DNA of 64,000 nt from Immersiella caudata (lineage: Eukaryota > Ascomycota > Sordariomycetes > Sordariales > Lasiosphaeriaceae): the NCBI GenBank assembly GCA_030512335.1, contig JAULSU010000001.1:6882001-6946000 (forward strand), given 5' to 3'. The notes under the pieces were generated by a model that had not been told where the DNA came from, did no database searches, and saw only the letters and a list, made by a program, of their open reading frames with translations. Within the stretch, counting starts at the first letter, position 1; every line of letters starts with the position of its first letter. This document shows, piece after piece, positions 1 to 9,745 of this stretch. A program made the translations under genes and the position numbers.

Positions 1-3000
1 CGTTCCCGCTGGGTATCCCGTCCCGGCATTTGACTGGGCTCGGGCGTTCTGAGCCACACCGTAGCCCGAGCTGTTCAGACCCAATGCGCCCTGGTTGGCG
101 GAGGAGTCCATGCTGCTAGTGTCAAAAAGAGTCCAATCGGTGGCGTTATTCCCAGGAAACGACTGGACACCAGCCATGCCTTGCATATTCTGATTGTTGG
201 TGTGTGCAGTGCTGTTGGACCGCTGCTGAGTGGTGCTGGTAGGCACAAATGATGGCGAATGATGTGATAAGCCGTTGCTGGCATTGTTGGTGCGATATCC
301 TGCTGCGGCAGCCGGAGTGCCTGACTGACCGCGTTGGGTAGCATAAGAGCTGGCGTTTAGGCTTGTGCTTGAGTTGCGATAGTTGCTATTGGCCGGGTTG
401 AAGTTGTTGCTTGCCGACGTACTAAACTGCGGAGAATGTTGAGCCGAATAAGAAGACGTACCCGCAGAGCTTGTAGCCATCTGTTGTTGGTAGCCCTGTT
501 GGGAAGCCAGTTGCTGCTGACCGCTAGGATATTGTTGGTTGTTCGAATATGAGCGCTGACCATTCGAAGAGTACTGCTGGACCTGGGCGGCTTGAGCAGC
601 CTGAGCAGCCTGAGCAGCAGCAGCTTGTGCAACTTGTTGCTGTTGTTGGGCGGTGAACGATGACTGCTGTGCCTGCTTCTGCTGAGGAGATCCGTAGTTT
701 TGTTGATGCTGTTGACTATACTGCGTATTCGCAGTGCGGTACTGGGGATACGGAGCCTGTGTAGTCCGTACCTGATGCTGTGCAATCATGGGGCTCACAT
801 TCGACTTCATCGACTGGGCGGCTTGCGGATTGGGTGATCTCATCTGAGTGGTGACCGGCTGTTGAGTTGACTGTTGATGTTGCTGGGATATCTGTGATTG
901 CTGTTGCTGCTGTTGCTGTGGAAGGTGCGTTGGCATCAAGCGCCCTGAATTCATGCGCGTTTGCGGTGGCTCAGGGTCATTCTGCTGTTCCAGCTGGGCC
1001 TGAAGTTGCGCTTCGTAGTTTTCCATGGTGGGAGACTGGACTTCAAAATGGCCATGGTCTTGTTCTGGAGAGTGGATAGATGGTACGGCGGGCTCTGTTG
1101 ATACAGGCGCTTGTGCTCGAATCGGTTCGGGGGCGCGAGTTGTGGTTTGTGTCTGGATCGTGGAGGGATTAGGTATTGGGGTTGACTTTGGGTTGGACAG
1201 CGTAGCCGGAGAGAGGATGTTTGATGTCAACGGTGAAGAGGTTACTGCTGTATTGTTCGCAGAAGGCTTTTCTTTCTGCTTTCCAGCCGGTGCCTTGGGT
1301 TCCTTGGTTTTCCGTTGGCGCTTGGAGGGCGGAGGGCCTGAGACAGCGGTCGGCCCTTGAGGCTGGGGGAGTTGAGCGGTAGAAGAGGCTGGCAGTTGAG
1401 GCACGCTTGCTTGCGGCTGTGGTGGGCCTAGCCCGTTGCGTTGGCTGGGGGCGCCCTGTGGAAGACTTTCTGTTTCCTTGCCTCCTTTTCGTTTCCGCTT
1501 CTGACCTGCGGCTGCAGGGGCCTTCACCTGGCCAGCGGCGGCAGCGATTTTACCTGTCGTAGGTGCTGGTGGCTGAGGAGGGGGAAGTTGCTGGGTAGGA
1601 TTCTGGGGTTGTTGTACTGGCTGCACGACAGGAGCTGGAGTTGGTTCGGCATGAAACAAAAACCTCGCGTTAGGGCCCGACGGCGCTGGCTTGTTCACTT
1701 TCTTTGCAGGTATTGACGCTGCCGAGTTAACAGCAGTAAACGATGGGTTAGGTGTCCGAGCTTGTTGGTTCAGCGCCTGAGACGACTGGGTCATCGCCGC
1801 CGTGTTGGCGTTTTGGCTGGCTAACAGTGCTTGAGCGGCCTGTTGAAGAGGATCAGCCACAGTGGTCGAGGCACCGCCAGAGTCCTTTGGACGGTTCTTG
1901 GAACCCTTTGGACGTCCACGTTTCTTCGCACTAGCCGTGATATCGGTAGCAATATCGTTGCTCGTGGCGCTCCCGGGTAACGCGGTCCGGCCCGAGGCGG
2001 CAGCCTGCGTGGGTACAGGTTGCGAAGGCTGGTGAGATGGGTCTGCTTGGGGACTGGTTGCTTGGGCAAGAAGCATGACGTTCGCATCAACATCATCGGA
2101 TATCTCGATGGGCCCATCCTCAATGTCAACCCAGCTCTCATCAGCAGCCGCCAACTGCGACTGGTCAGCGCCCGCAGCAGTTTTGGTCGGCCCTTTCCTC
2201 AAGCCTTTATCCTTTCGAGCCTTGGTAGCCTTGCTTCCCTTGGGTCGGCCACGTCGACGCTTGACCGCCTCAGGAGCGTCCAGCTGCTTGACAGGGTTCG
2301 CGGGCTGGTCAGTGTTGCCACCCAGCTTCGGGAATATTTCCGATATCCAGCCAACGAACAAGCTGCCGGAACCATTCGCCTCTGCGCTCTGGGGAAACAC
2401 GCCATCTGCTGGAGGGGGCGCGCCAGGTATGCCCCCGAAGAAAGCCAGAGCTTTGCATATTTGATCAACCACCAGCACGGGGTGGAGGCTTCGGAGCAAC
2501 GTCAACAATCGAGCCTGCTCCGACTTTGTCTCCTCAGCACTGAGGGCCACACGACGGCTAGGCAAGTTGGGCACGTTAGATAAATTAGGCGCCAGTGGGG
2601 TGACCATCGGTACGAAAGGCTTCGGCGGCGGCGGCGTAGGCTGATCTTCGTCCTGGACCTGGATGAACCTACTCCGCCGCAGCGAAACATAGCCGTTCTC
2701 GAATGCGCGCTTCGCAGCTAGTTCCGTACTCTCGCTTGTGCGTTTCGCCTGGGCGTCGCGCTCAGTTGCCTCGCTCCTCCCCGCTACCTCCAGGTGCATG
2801 ACACTGAAATTTCCCTTCGATCCATCCGTCTTGCCCTTGAGCTTGCTGGGGACTGGGTTCCGGATACGGCCATCTCGATGCGGGCCACTCGACACATCTT
2901 GCAGGCCCGAGTAGGCCGTGAGCAATCCAAATCCAGCCGAAGACGTAGTTGCCGGCGCCGAGGCCTGAGTCGATGGAGGCGGCGCGGCCGCATTAGGACT

Positions 3001-3206
3001 GCTTTGAGACTGCGAGATGAACGCCGACGACCCCAGTTTCGGCACAGGAACCGGAGTCACCTTCGTAGAGCGACTAGGTGCAGCCGGACCGGTAAGGGAC
3101 GGCCCCGTTTGGGCTGCAGCATCGCATACAATATCAGCGCTATCCGGACGGGCATCCGTTGTGCCACCCCCACCACCCGTGCGAACTCACCAGAAGCCGC
3201 GGCCAT
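1..3206 (-). CDS. AT-hook, glutamine/serine-rich nuclear protein (3' end outside window)
   Basis: Model: complement(join(<1..3113, 3191..3206)), 1043 codons visible and still open at the window edge. The 16-nt first exon encodes MAAAS; a 77-nt intron (GTGAGT ... CTGCAG, branch GCTGAT) follows and the frame then stays open to base 1. Around residues 180-270 is a compact, conserved-looking stretch (RRVALSAEETKSEQARLL, later LFVGWISEIFPKLG). Two AT-hooks follow: RRRGRPKGSK (~residue 290) and KKRGRPKGSKNRPK (~residue 402), which bind the minor groove of AT-rich DNA. The rest is low complexity: basic patches (KRKRKGGK, SKRQRK), then Gln/Ser/Asn-rich sequence with a Q8 run near residue 735 and QQQQQ near 823. 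This is the look of a chromatin or transcription co-regulator, but I do not recognise the family. An in-frame upstream ATG at 3278 would add 24 residues; I preferred 3206. It is divergent from the V-ATPase gene. Confidence 0.8.
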
Positions 3207-4329
3207 GGGAACTTCTTGGATCGTGCTCGATGCTTGGGTTTCTGCTGACTTGCTACCCAAGAGATAAACGCCCAACATAAGCGCTTACGGCGAAGCCAGA
3301 AGCTGCAGCACGCGCGGTTTGGCCCGGGTCGAAGTCACATATTCAGCAACAGCTAGAATCCGACGCTGTCACAACAGGCGCGGGGACTCTTCGCTAGGAG
3401 AAGCCGAGCCTCCGGCGTTCTAAATCACAGCGGCACGGTGGTTAGGACAGAATGCCGACAACACAATCCTCGTATGGCATGCGGAGTTTGGCTCGGAGGA
3501 AGTAGGCACTGTTTTGACAGTGTTGTGGACAGCCGCGCGTGGTTAATCGATCGTTGTGTCGTCCGTAAAGCCCGAAGCCGGAATCTCCGAGTCGCAATCG
3601 AGCGGCGGCGGCGGTATACCGAAAAGCGACAGATCTACAGTCGGTGGGCGGTGGTGTGGGAGACCGTGAGATTGTGTCCCTATGGTTGTTCGGGGCTTGT
3701 CCCTTCGTCGATACTGCGGTCTGGCGGAGGAGCACCACCTGGAAACAAACCGGCTGGATGCTGGAGCTAGGTCTGTCTCATTGGCTGGCGGGGAGCGGCT
3801 GGGCTTGACAGGTGCGATCCGAGGGTGGGCCGCGCCAAGGAAAGACCTAGGCGCGAAGGGAGCTTAGGTCACTGGGGTTCGTCATGGAGGGTGCCGCCCA
3901 GCTCCGCCCAGCAGTAGGTAATTAGAACCATCAAGCTCCCCGCCTCAAGCTCCTGTTCCATGCGTCCATTCATTACCTGATTATCTTCTCCATCCTTTGT
4001 CGCAAACCACTTTTGTACGGCTTTTCCTACTCTCAGCGGGCGCGCGAGAGTCGGAGGCACTGGGAGCGTTCCCGAAAGTCGCTCTTGCAAGCTCTAGGCA
4101 CCTCGGAACAAACCCATTCTGTCAGAGCTAGCGTATATCACTCGACCTCGTTGAACGATTCGGCGTTACAGAAGACCAAGACTCCTGCTACAGGTGAACA
4201 CAGGTTCGTCTGTTCCCGGTCTGACCAGCTTGCTGACCAGTAACGAAGCGCCCTTATCGCGACCGATACTCCCGCACTCGATCCATACTCACCCGCACTC
4301 AGCCATTGAGCCCCGCATCGCCATCCACG
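3207..4329. other. Intergenic, shared divergent promoter region
   Basis: Lies between the divergently transcribed AT-hook gene and V-ATPase subunit C. Open frames here are short, lack homology I recognise and overlap each other on both strands. No RNA gene or repeat seen. Confidence 0.6.
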
Positions 4330-5668
4330 ATGCCGGCGAACCAGTACATCCTACTTTCCCTACCACTCCGAATCTTTGAGGACGACCCGATATCCTCGTT
4401 GACCGCAACTGTCGGTCGAGACAATGGCGAGGTTCTCCCTTTTGCCATTCCCTCTTTCAAAATCGGCACCCTCGACGCGCTTGTGCAGCATGCCGATGAC
4501 TTGACAAAGTTGAACGCTGGCTGCGAAGCAGTTGTTTCCAAGGTTTCGGAGTCTTTGAATGCCATTCTGGATGGAGATGAGGATAAGGCTGGCCAACAGA
4601 AGATGGTTAACGACAGTACGCAGAAAAATTGAAGCTACGGGCGGTCTCTATGTATAGGTTCTAACAACCCCTTTTAGAGCCGACGGACCACTATCTACGC
4701 TCTTTCCAGTGGAACAAAGTTCGCTACCGGGCCGACCGACCCCTTGGAGAGCTCATAGAGAATCTTCAGAAGGAGCTCCAGAACATTGACAACGATGTCA
4801 AGGCCAAGTTCAACCAGTACAACGGCATCAAGGCGAATCTCGCTACGTTGCAGCGCAGACAAACGTGAGCCGTCCACTTGCAACACCTCCTTTGGGGCCA
4901 GAGCTGATATATATAGGGGCAACTTGGCAACGAAATCCCTCACCCCTATCGTCGATCCTAGCCTCCTCGTTCAAGATTCCGAGTATCTCGAGACACATTT
5001 GATTGCTGTTCCTACGAATGCCAAGAAGGACTTTCTTCGGAGTTACGAGACAATCGCATCAATGGTCGTCCCCCGGTCTTCTATCCAGGTTGCGCAAGAC
5101 GACGAGTTCACGCTATTTGCGGTAACAACCTTTAAGAAACATAGCGCCGAGTTTCTTCAGAAAGCCAGGGAACAGAAGTGGACACCCAGACAGTACAAAT
5201 ACGTGGAAGGTGGCAAAGAGGAGGAACAAAAAGAGATCGAGCGCGTTGCAAAGGAGGAGAAGAAGATCTGGGGCGAGGCGCTCCGTCTTGGGCGAACAGG
5301 CTGGAGTGAAAGTGTCATGATCCGGACTCATGCCAACGCGCTCCGCGTTTTCGTTGAGACCGTGCTGAGGTACGGCCTGCCGTTGGAGTTCGTCTGCGCG
5401 CTGGTTAAGGTAAAGGCCGCCAAACATTTTCTACCCCTGAGCATTGACTGACCAACCACAGACCACCCCGAAGCAGGCGAAGAAGGTGAAGGCCAACCTA
5501 GATGCGGCGTATTCGTATCTAGGTGGTAACGCCTTTGGGAGGGACAAGCGGGGGCGTGTCACAAAGGACGAACCATCACTGACCTCGGAAATGGCGGCGG
5601 CGGGACTGAGCACCGCCGAGGGGAGCGAATACACGCCATATGTGTACTACGAGTTTGATTTCCCTTAA
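4330..5668 (+). CDS. VMA5: V-type proton ATPase subunit C
   Basis: Model: join(4330..4615, 4678..4864, 4917..5409, 5462..5668), 390 aa, usual family length. Subunit C is the clamp of the peripheral stator that joins V1 to V0; its release drives reversible disassembly of the pump on vacuolar and endosomal membranes. The N-terminus MPANQYILLSLP and the stretches KPTDHYLRSFQWNK, VDPSLLVQDSEYLETHL, RSYETIASMVVPRSSI and the C-terminal YVYYEFDFP are hallmark sequences. Three introns of 62, 52 and 52 nt have good branch sites (CTAAC, CTGAT, CTGAC), and each join keeps a conserved motif whole (for example VND|KPTDHYL). The ATG at 4330 starts the conserved N-terminus; no ATG precedes it in frame. The gene converges on APS kinase with a 183-bp gap. 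Confidence 0.96.
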
Positions 5669-5851
5669 TCGGCTGCTCAACAGATACCAGAACGTGGAGC
5701 AGGCTAAGTATGCAGAAGCTCAACAATGTCATGCATCATTCCTCTTCTTCGTACCCCGAGCGTGAAAGGGGCTACAAGGCTAATAACTCATCCCTCGAAT
5801 TCTATCTTGCCCCTGAGGCGAAACTAAGATTTTATGATCCTGGTACCACGT

Positions 5852-6618
5852 TTACCTCGTCTCCTTAGTCTCGGTGATGAGTCCTTTCTCGGCAAGATAC
5901 TCCACAATCTTCTTGACGCACTCCTCAACGCTCAGCTGGTCCGTCCGGATGGTGATCTCCGGGTTCTCAGGTGCCTCATATGGCGCCGAAATACCTGTGA
6001 AGTCTTTGATTTCGCCCGCGCGAGCCTTCTTGTACAACCCCTTGGGATCTCTCTTCTCAGCTTCCTCCAGCGGAATGTCGACAAACACCTCAATAAACTC
6101 CAGCGAGTCGTCACCCGACTGCCCCGCCGCTGCGTGCAGGTCACGGGCAATCTGTCTGTCCGCTCGGTATGGCGAGATGAAAGACGTCAGGGCAATTGTC
6201 GCGGAGTCGGCAAACAGCTTCGCAACCTAGGTCCCATGTATTAGCCCCTCTCTTCCTATATCACCAGCAAGCTCGTAAAACCAACCTCAGCAATCCTCCT
6301 GATATTCTCATTGCGATCCTTCTCGCTGAAGCCCAAGTCCTTGTTGAGCCCGAATCGGACGTTGTCGCCGTCCAATCGGTAGGCCGCGAGGCCAATGTGC
6401 AGGAGGTGTTGCTCGAGGGCGGTGGCGACGGTAGATTTTCCTGAAGCAGAGAGACCGGTGAACCAGATTGTGAAGCCCTTCTGGGCGCGGAGCTGGTTAC
6501 GCTCGTGGCGGGAGAGGGAAGGGTGCCAGGTGATGTTGCTGTGGAGGGGTTAGTTTGGTGGTATTCAGGGAAAGAGAAAGGGCGATTCGGAGAAAGAGGG
6601 TAGAGCTCACGTCGCCAT
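5852..6618 (-). CDS. MET14: Adenylylsulfate (APS) kinase
   Basis: Model: complement(join(5852..6226, 6286..6538, 6611..6618)), 211 aa, the normal family size. It phosphorylates adenosine 5'-phosphosulfate with ATP to give PAPS, the second step of sulfate activation in the cytosol. The P-loop GLSASGKST is near residue 30; LDGDNVRFGLNKDLGF, ENIRRIAEVAKLF, ISPYRADR and FTGISAPYEAPENPEI complete the signature. The first coding exon is only 8 nt (ATGGCGAC); the ACC codon is completed after a 72-nt intron. A second 59-nt intron splits IRRIAE|VAKLF. A perfect CYS3-type palindrome lies about 280 bp upstream. PAPS reductase, the next enzyme, is at 23683-24594. Confidence 0.97.
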
Positions 6619-7412
6619 TGTGTCTTTTAGGAACCTCAATTGAGAATATGGTATATGGTATGAGCAACAGCTACAAGTCAAGTCAAGCCGCGATGTGTCG
6701 AGTGGTGGTGAAGGGTGTTTTATACGGCGGGGCAAACAGCGATGCCGGCACGGGAAGATGGAATTGAGACTTTTAAGTAAGTACCTAATTCCCTGGACCC
6801 CGCCGCGCTTCACGTTATGTACTAAAGTTCCTGTTTTCTTCCTTTGCCTCGCCTTCCCCCCGCAATACAGTAATGGGATCCCGACTTCTGGGTGATGGCG
6901 CCATTTTAGGGGCTTGTTGTTGGGTATGCCGCTGGAGGGTGGCTTTACTTTACTCCTGGCGCGAGGTACAGGTACATTGCCTAGGCAAGCTCAGACCTTC
7001 GATGCGGATGTACCCCCTACCACAGATTTGAACCAATCCCAGCCAGCCAATCAAAACGTACCCCCACACCGCCGAAGGGGTCTGAAGCCGGAGTGTCACG
7101 GTCTGTAGGGTAAGTCACAAAGCCCCCACTTTTCAACAACAACACTACCACTGTAAAGCCGTGCATCCAGCCAACCCGTAGCCAAATTGTATATGAAAGC
7201 TGTCGATTAAAGCCCTGAAGGAGAGCTTTTTAGCGGTATTATTTTTATTATGATCAAAGCCTTTTAAGTGGGGTTAAAATCCAAAAGGCTAAATTATATT
7301 ATGTAAAATAATGGAAATTAGCTAAAATAATAATAACTAAAATAATTCAAAATTACCATTACGTGGGCCTTATGACTTGGGATCTAATGATGCAAGTTTG
7401 TTATAATAAGTG
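6619..7412. other. APS kinase promoter grading into AT-rich transposon flank
   Basis: The first ~500 bp hold the APS kinase promoter and the CYS3-type site. From about 7190 the sequence becomes strongly AT-rich (runs of aaaataataataa) and looks like an old mutated repeat relic. No coding frame is recognisable. Confidence 0.5.
6895..6904. promoter_or_regulatory. CYS3/MetR-type bZIP site upstream of APS kinase
   Basis: ATGGCGCCAT is a perfect palindrome matching the Neurospora CYS3 consensus ATGRYRYCAT. It sits 277 bp upstream of the APS kinase ATG, where a sulfur-starvation activator would be expected. The match is seen in the sequence; the function is inferred. Confidence 0.6.
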
Positions 7413-8083
7413 TGTTAAATTCTAGCCTCTGAGAGCGCTAAAGAGGCCCTGTATTTACAGGGCCTGCCAGTGAGGAAGGCGCTGGGTACCCTGCACCTGC
7501 AGCCACCCACTAGCCACAATGTGGCTTCGAACCTTCTGGAATCCAGAAGGCCTCAGGGCCTTCAGGGGGCCACAGAAGGCTCTGGAAGCCCACAGGCTTC
7601 CACAACCTTCTGAGGCCACATCAGTGATTACAAGGCCTGTGGAGAGCCTCCACCATACTATTCTATTATTATATTAGTAGTAAAAAGCTCTGGAATTTCC
7701 ATTCTAAAGCTCCCACAGCCTATAACTAGCCATCTCCTCTCTTGTAATTAGCTTTCCTTCAAGTAAGCAATCTACTTCCTTCAGTTGAGTACTACTCACT
7801 GAAGCAAGCAATTCACAAGCAACACAGTTGTCATTACAGTGCAGAGTTCACTAAAACCTTCTGTTTTACAGCGCATAGTCCGCTGTAACTTGTCTTTTAG
7901 GCTCTGTAATACAGGCCTTCGTTTGCTTCCTTCAGCACCTTAGTAAGCTCTGCTGTCGTACCTTACAGCGCTCCTCCGGAGCATTGTACTCGCATTTCTT
8001 CCCCTGACCGGAGCATTGTACTACAGGCTCCCACAGGCTCTCAGGCGCTGTAATACAGGCCTGTAGAGTGCTACAAAGCAACA
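7413..8083 (+). repeat. 5' LTR of the copia element (671 bp)
   Basis: Starts TGTTAAATTC and ends GCAACA. Nearly identical to 13276-13948; I count roughly 16 substitutions plus two small indels. It contains one copy of the GTGCAGGGTACCCAG motif that is expanded in the solo LTR at 14992-15738. Confidence 0.95.
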
Positions 8084-8095
8084 GGTTATGAGCCC
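8084..8095 (+). promoter_or_regulatory. Primer binding site: initiator tRNA-Met anticodon arm
   Basis: GGTTATGAGCCC begins immediately after the 5' LTR. It is the exact complement of GGGCUCAUAACC, the anticodon stem-loop of eukaryotic initiator tRNA-Met, rather than of a tRNA 3' end. Drosophila copia is known to prime from a 5' half of initiator tRNA-Met cut near position 39, and this site fits that mode. Confidence 0.75.
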
Positions 8096-8206
8096 GGAGT
8101 AGTACAGTACTGCTTCGGGACACTGCCTTGCTTCACTGCTCTCCTCCCTGGAAAGCACTGCCTTTAGGCACTGCCTTTAGGCCTTTGTACTACTGTACAG
8201 AAGGTT

Positions 8207-8324
8207 GGTTAGGTAAAACGGTACACTGAACAACGCCTAACCTACTCCCCGTAGGAAACCTCTTACAGAGGCCCGGTTGGGTATAACAGGTGCCTGGAAA
8301 ACACCTAACCTACTCCCCGTAGGA
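8207..8324 (+). repeat. Two tandem hairpin units in the retroelement leader
   Basis: Two 50-bp units (8207-8256, 8275-8324) spaced 68 bp apart share CCTAACCTACTCCCCGTAGG near their 3' ends. Each can fold: GGTTAGG with CCTAACC in the first, GGTTGGGT with ACCTAACC (G-U allowed) in the second. A role in RNA packaging or dimerisation is only a guess. Confidence 0.6.
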
Positions 8325-8375
8325 GCCTTCTGTACGCCCTAGCGCTACCCCTGTATAGGGCCCGCTTAGTGGCCT

Positions 8376-8396
8376 CCACCACCAAAAAGGTGGTGG
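8376..8396 (-). terminator. T5 run within a perfect hairpin, downstream of tRNA-like gene
   Basis: CCACCACC-AAAAA-GGTGGTGG is a perfect 8-bp hairpin. Read on the minus strand it supplies TTTTT (8388-8384), 15 nt past the 3' end of the tRNA-like sequence, as a Pol III terminator would. Confidence 0.45.
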
Positions 8397-8402
8397 AATT
8401 CT

Positions 8403-8520
8403 TGCCTCCAGAAGGAATCGAACCCTCGGCTCCTCAACAGGCAAGACCACCCCTCCCGCTTTGGCGGATGAGTGGTCCTGCTGATTAGCCTGAGGCGTGT
8501 TACTACTACACTACAGAGGC
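8403..8520 (-). tRNA. tRNA-like gene antisense in copia leader, anticodon-loop insert
   Basis: Read on the minus strand this folds as a cloverleaf. Acceptor stem GCCTCTG/TGGAGGC (two G-U pairs) with discriminator A; D stem GTGT/ACAC; anticodon stem CCTCA/TGAGG; variable loop AGCC; T arm GAGGG-TTCGATT-CCTTC. The B box GGTTCGATTCC is perfect and the A box TAGTGTAGTAGT is near consensus (fungal tRNA-Gln has TAGTGTAGTGGT). The anticodon loop is 54 nt, of which 47 would be intron by the eukaryotic rule (cut after position 37, nucleotide 32 paired with intron position -3: G with C, satisfied). The spliced loop would be GGCTAAT, anticodon CTA, which reads UAG. Against function: position 33 is G instead of U, and the D loop has AG instead of GG. 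It ends 14 bp from the gag ATG, on the opposite strand. Confidence 0.45.
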
Positions 8521-8533
8521 CTAATTCGATAAA

Positions 8534-9745
8534 ATGGCCACTGTAGAAGACGTTGATATGACCCCTGAACCCTTTATTTCAGGCCAGTCATCAGATTCAG
8601 GCCCTACAATACAGGGGCTACAGAATCAAATCAACACCCTTTCAGGGCAACTACAGCAGGTGCTAAGCCTCTTACAGGCTAAACAAACCCTGTAACAGCC
8701 CCCATAACAACTTTCAGAAGCCTTACCAGTCTCTGAAGCCCCTGGCGCCTCTAAAAATCAACCAACCTCTCTTTAACCCTCCACTATAGGCGCTGATTTC
8801 AGCAGCCTTACAGTGAAGGAGCTAGCAAAACAGAGCCTCCACTTAGTTGAAAAACAGAGGCTTTCAGGGCCTGAGAATTACTAACAGTGGTATTAAGCCA
8901 TCTCTATCCAATTCCGAGCCCTGCAAATTCCAGAATTTCTGGAAAATCCAGAGGCCGTAAGTGGCCACCTAAGTGACCCATAAAAGGCTGCCCTTTTTCT
9001 TACACTGCGTAATACGCTAAAAGAAGGACCCTTATCCACTATAGCCTTTGAAACAGACCCCGCAACGGCCTACAAGCGCCTAAGGGCCTAGTACTCTCCA
9101 GCGCAGTCCACCCTCCGCCATAAACTTTACAGGGAGTTCCACAACCTACAGTATAACGGCAGCACCACTATAGTGGACTTTAACACCAATTTCAACACTA
9201 TTGTAAGCCGGCTACAGGGGATGCAGGTTAAAATAGCGGAAATTAATCAAATAAACCACTATTTTAACGTACTAGAACCCCATTTTCCCCAGTAGGCTGA
9301 GCGCTCCAAAGGCCTACTACGCAGAGAACAGTGGCTTTTTTCCACTGAAGGGCGTATCACGCACCTAAACCTCCTGTATTTCCAGGAAGATTTACTCGCT
9401 GAAATAAGGAGTCTGACCTCCTCTTCAGCACATAACCTCTCTGTATTACAGGCCAGTTACAGAGAGAAGAAAAGGGGTGGTAAGGCTAAGGGTGGCCGAC
9501 AGGAGAAAAATAACACCCCAGGGCCTAAACAGGCCCCTACAAATTCCTCTGCTTCAGGCACTGCTTCAAGGGGCTTAAAGAAGTAACACAGGCCTGAAAA
9601 GAAGTCTTCAAAGCCTAAGGAAAACACCTTCAGTGCCGAAGAACACACTAACTCCGAGGAAGAAAACAACAACTATTAACCCACTAAAAACGAATCGTTT
9701 ACAGTGGGCTACAACCTGGAGGACTGGCACTATTTATAGGGATTC
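8534..9745 (+). pseudogene. copia gag, interrupted by in-frame TAA/TAG
   Basis: The frame begins at the ATG at 8534 (MATVEDVDMTPEPF) and can be followed for about 400 codons with ten stops, eight TAA and two TAG, no TGA and no frameshift. Around the stops the sequence reads as copia capsid (WY-stop-AISIQFRALQIPEF, YNGSTTIVDFNTNF). At most stops glutamine fits, so C-to-T change in CAA/CAG explains them. A basic tail (KKRGGKAKGGRQ) is present but I see no CCHC zinc knuckle. At 9738-9745 the gag frame meets TTA-TAG and pol continues in the +1 frame. Confidence 0.8.

Noticed and set aside
8403..8520. tRNA-like gene as a full explanation for the gag-pol stops
   Set aside because: A CTA anticodon reads UAG only, while about two-thirds of the stops are UAA; one TGA and the HVDN catalytic change also point to mutation.
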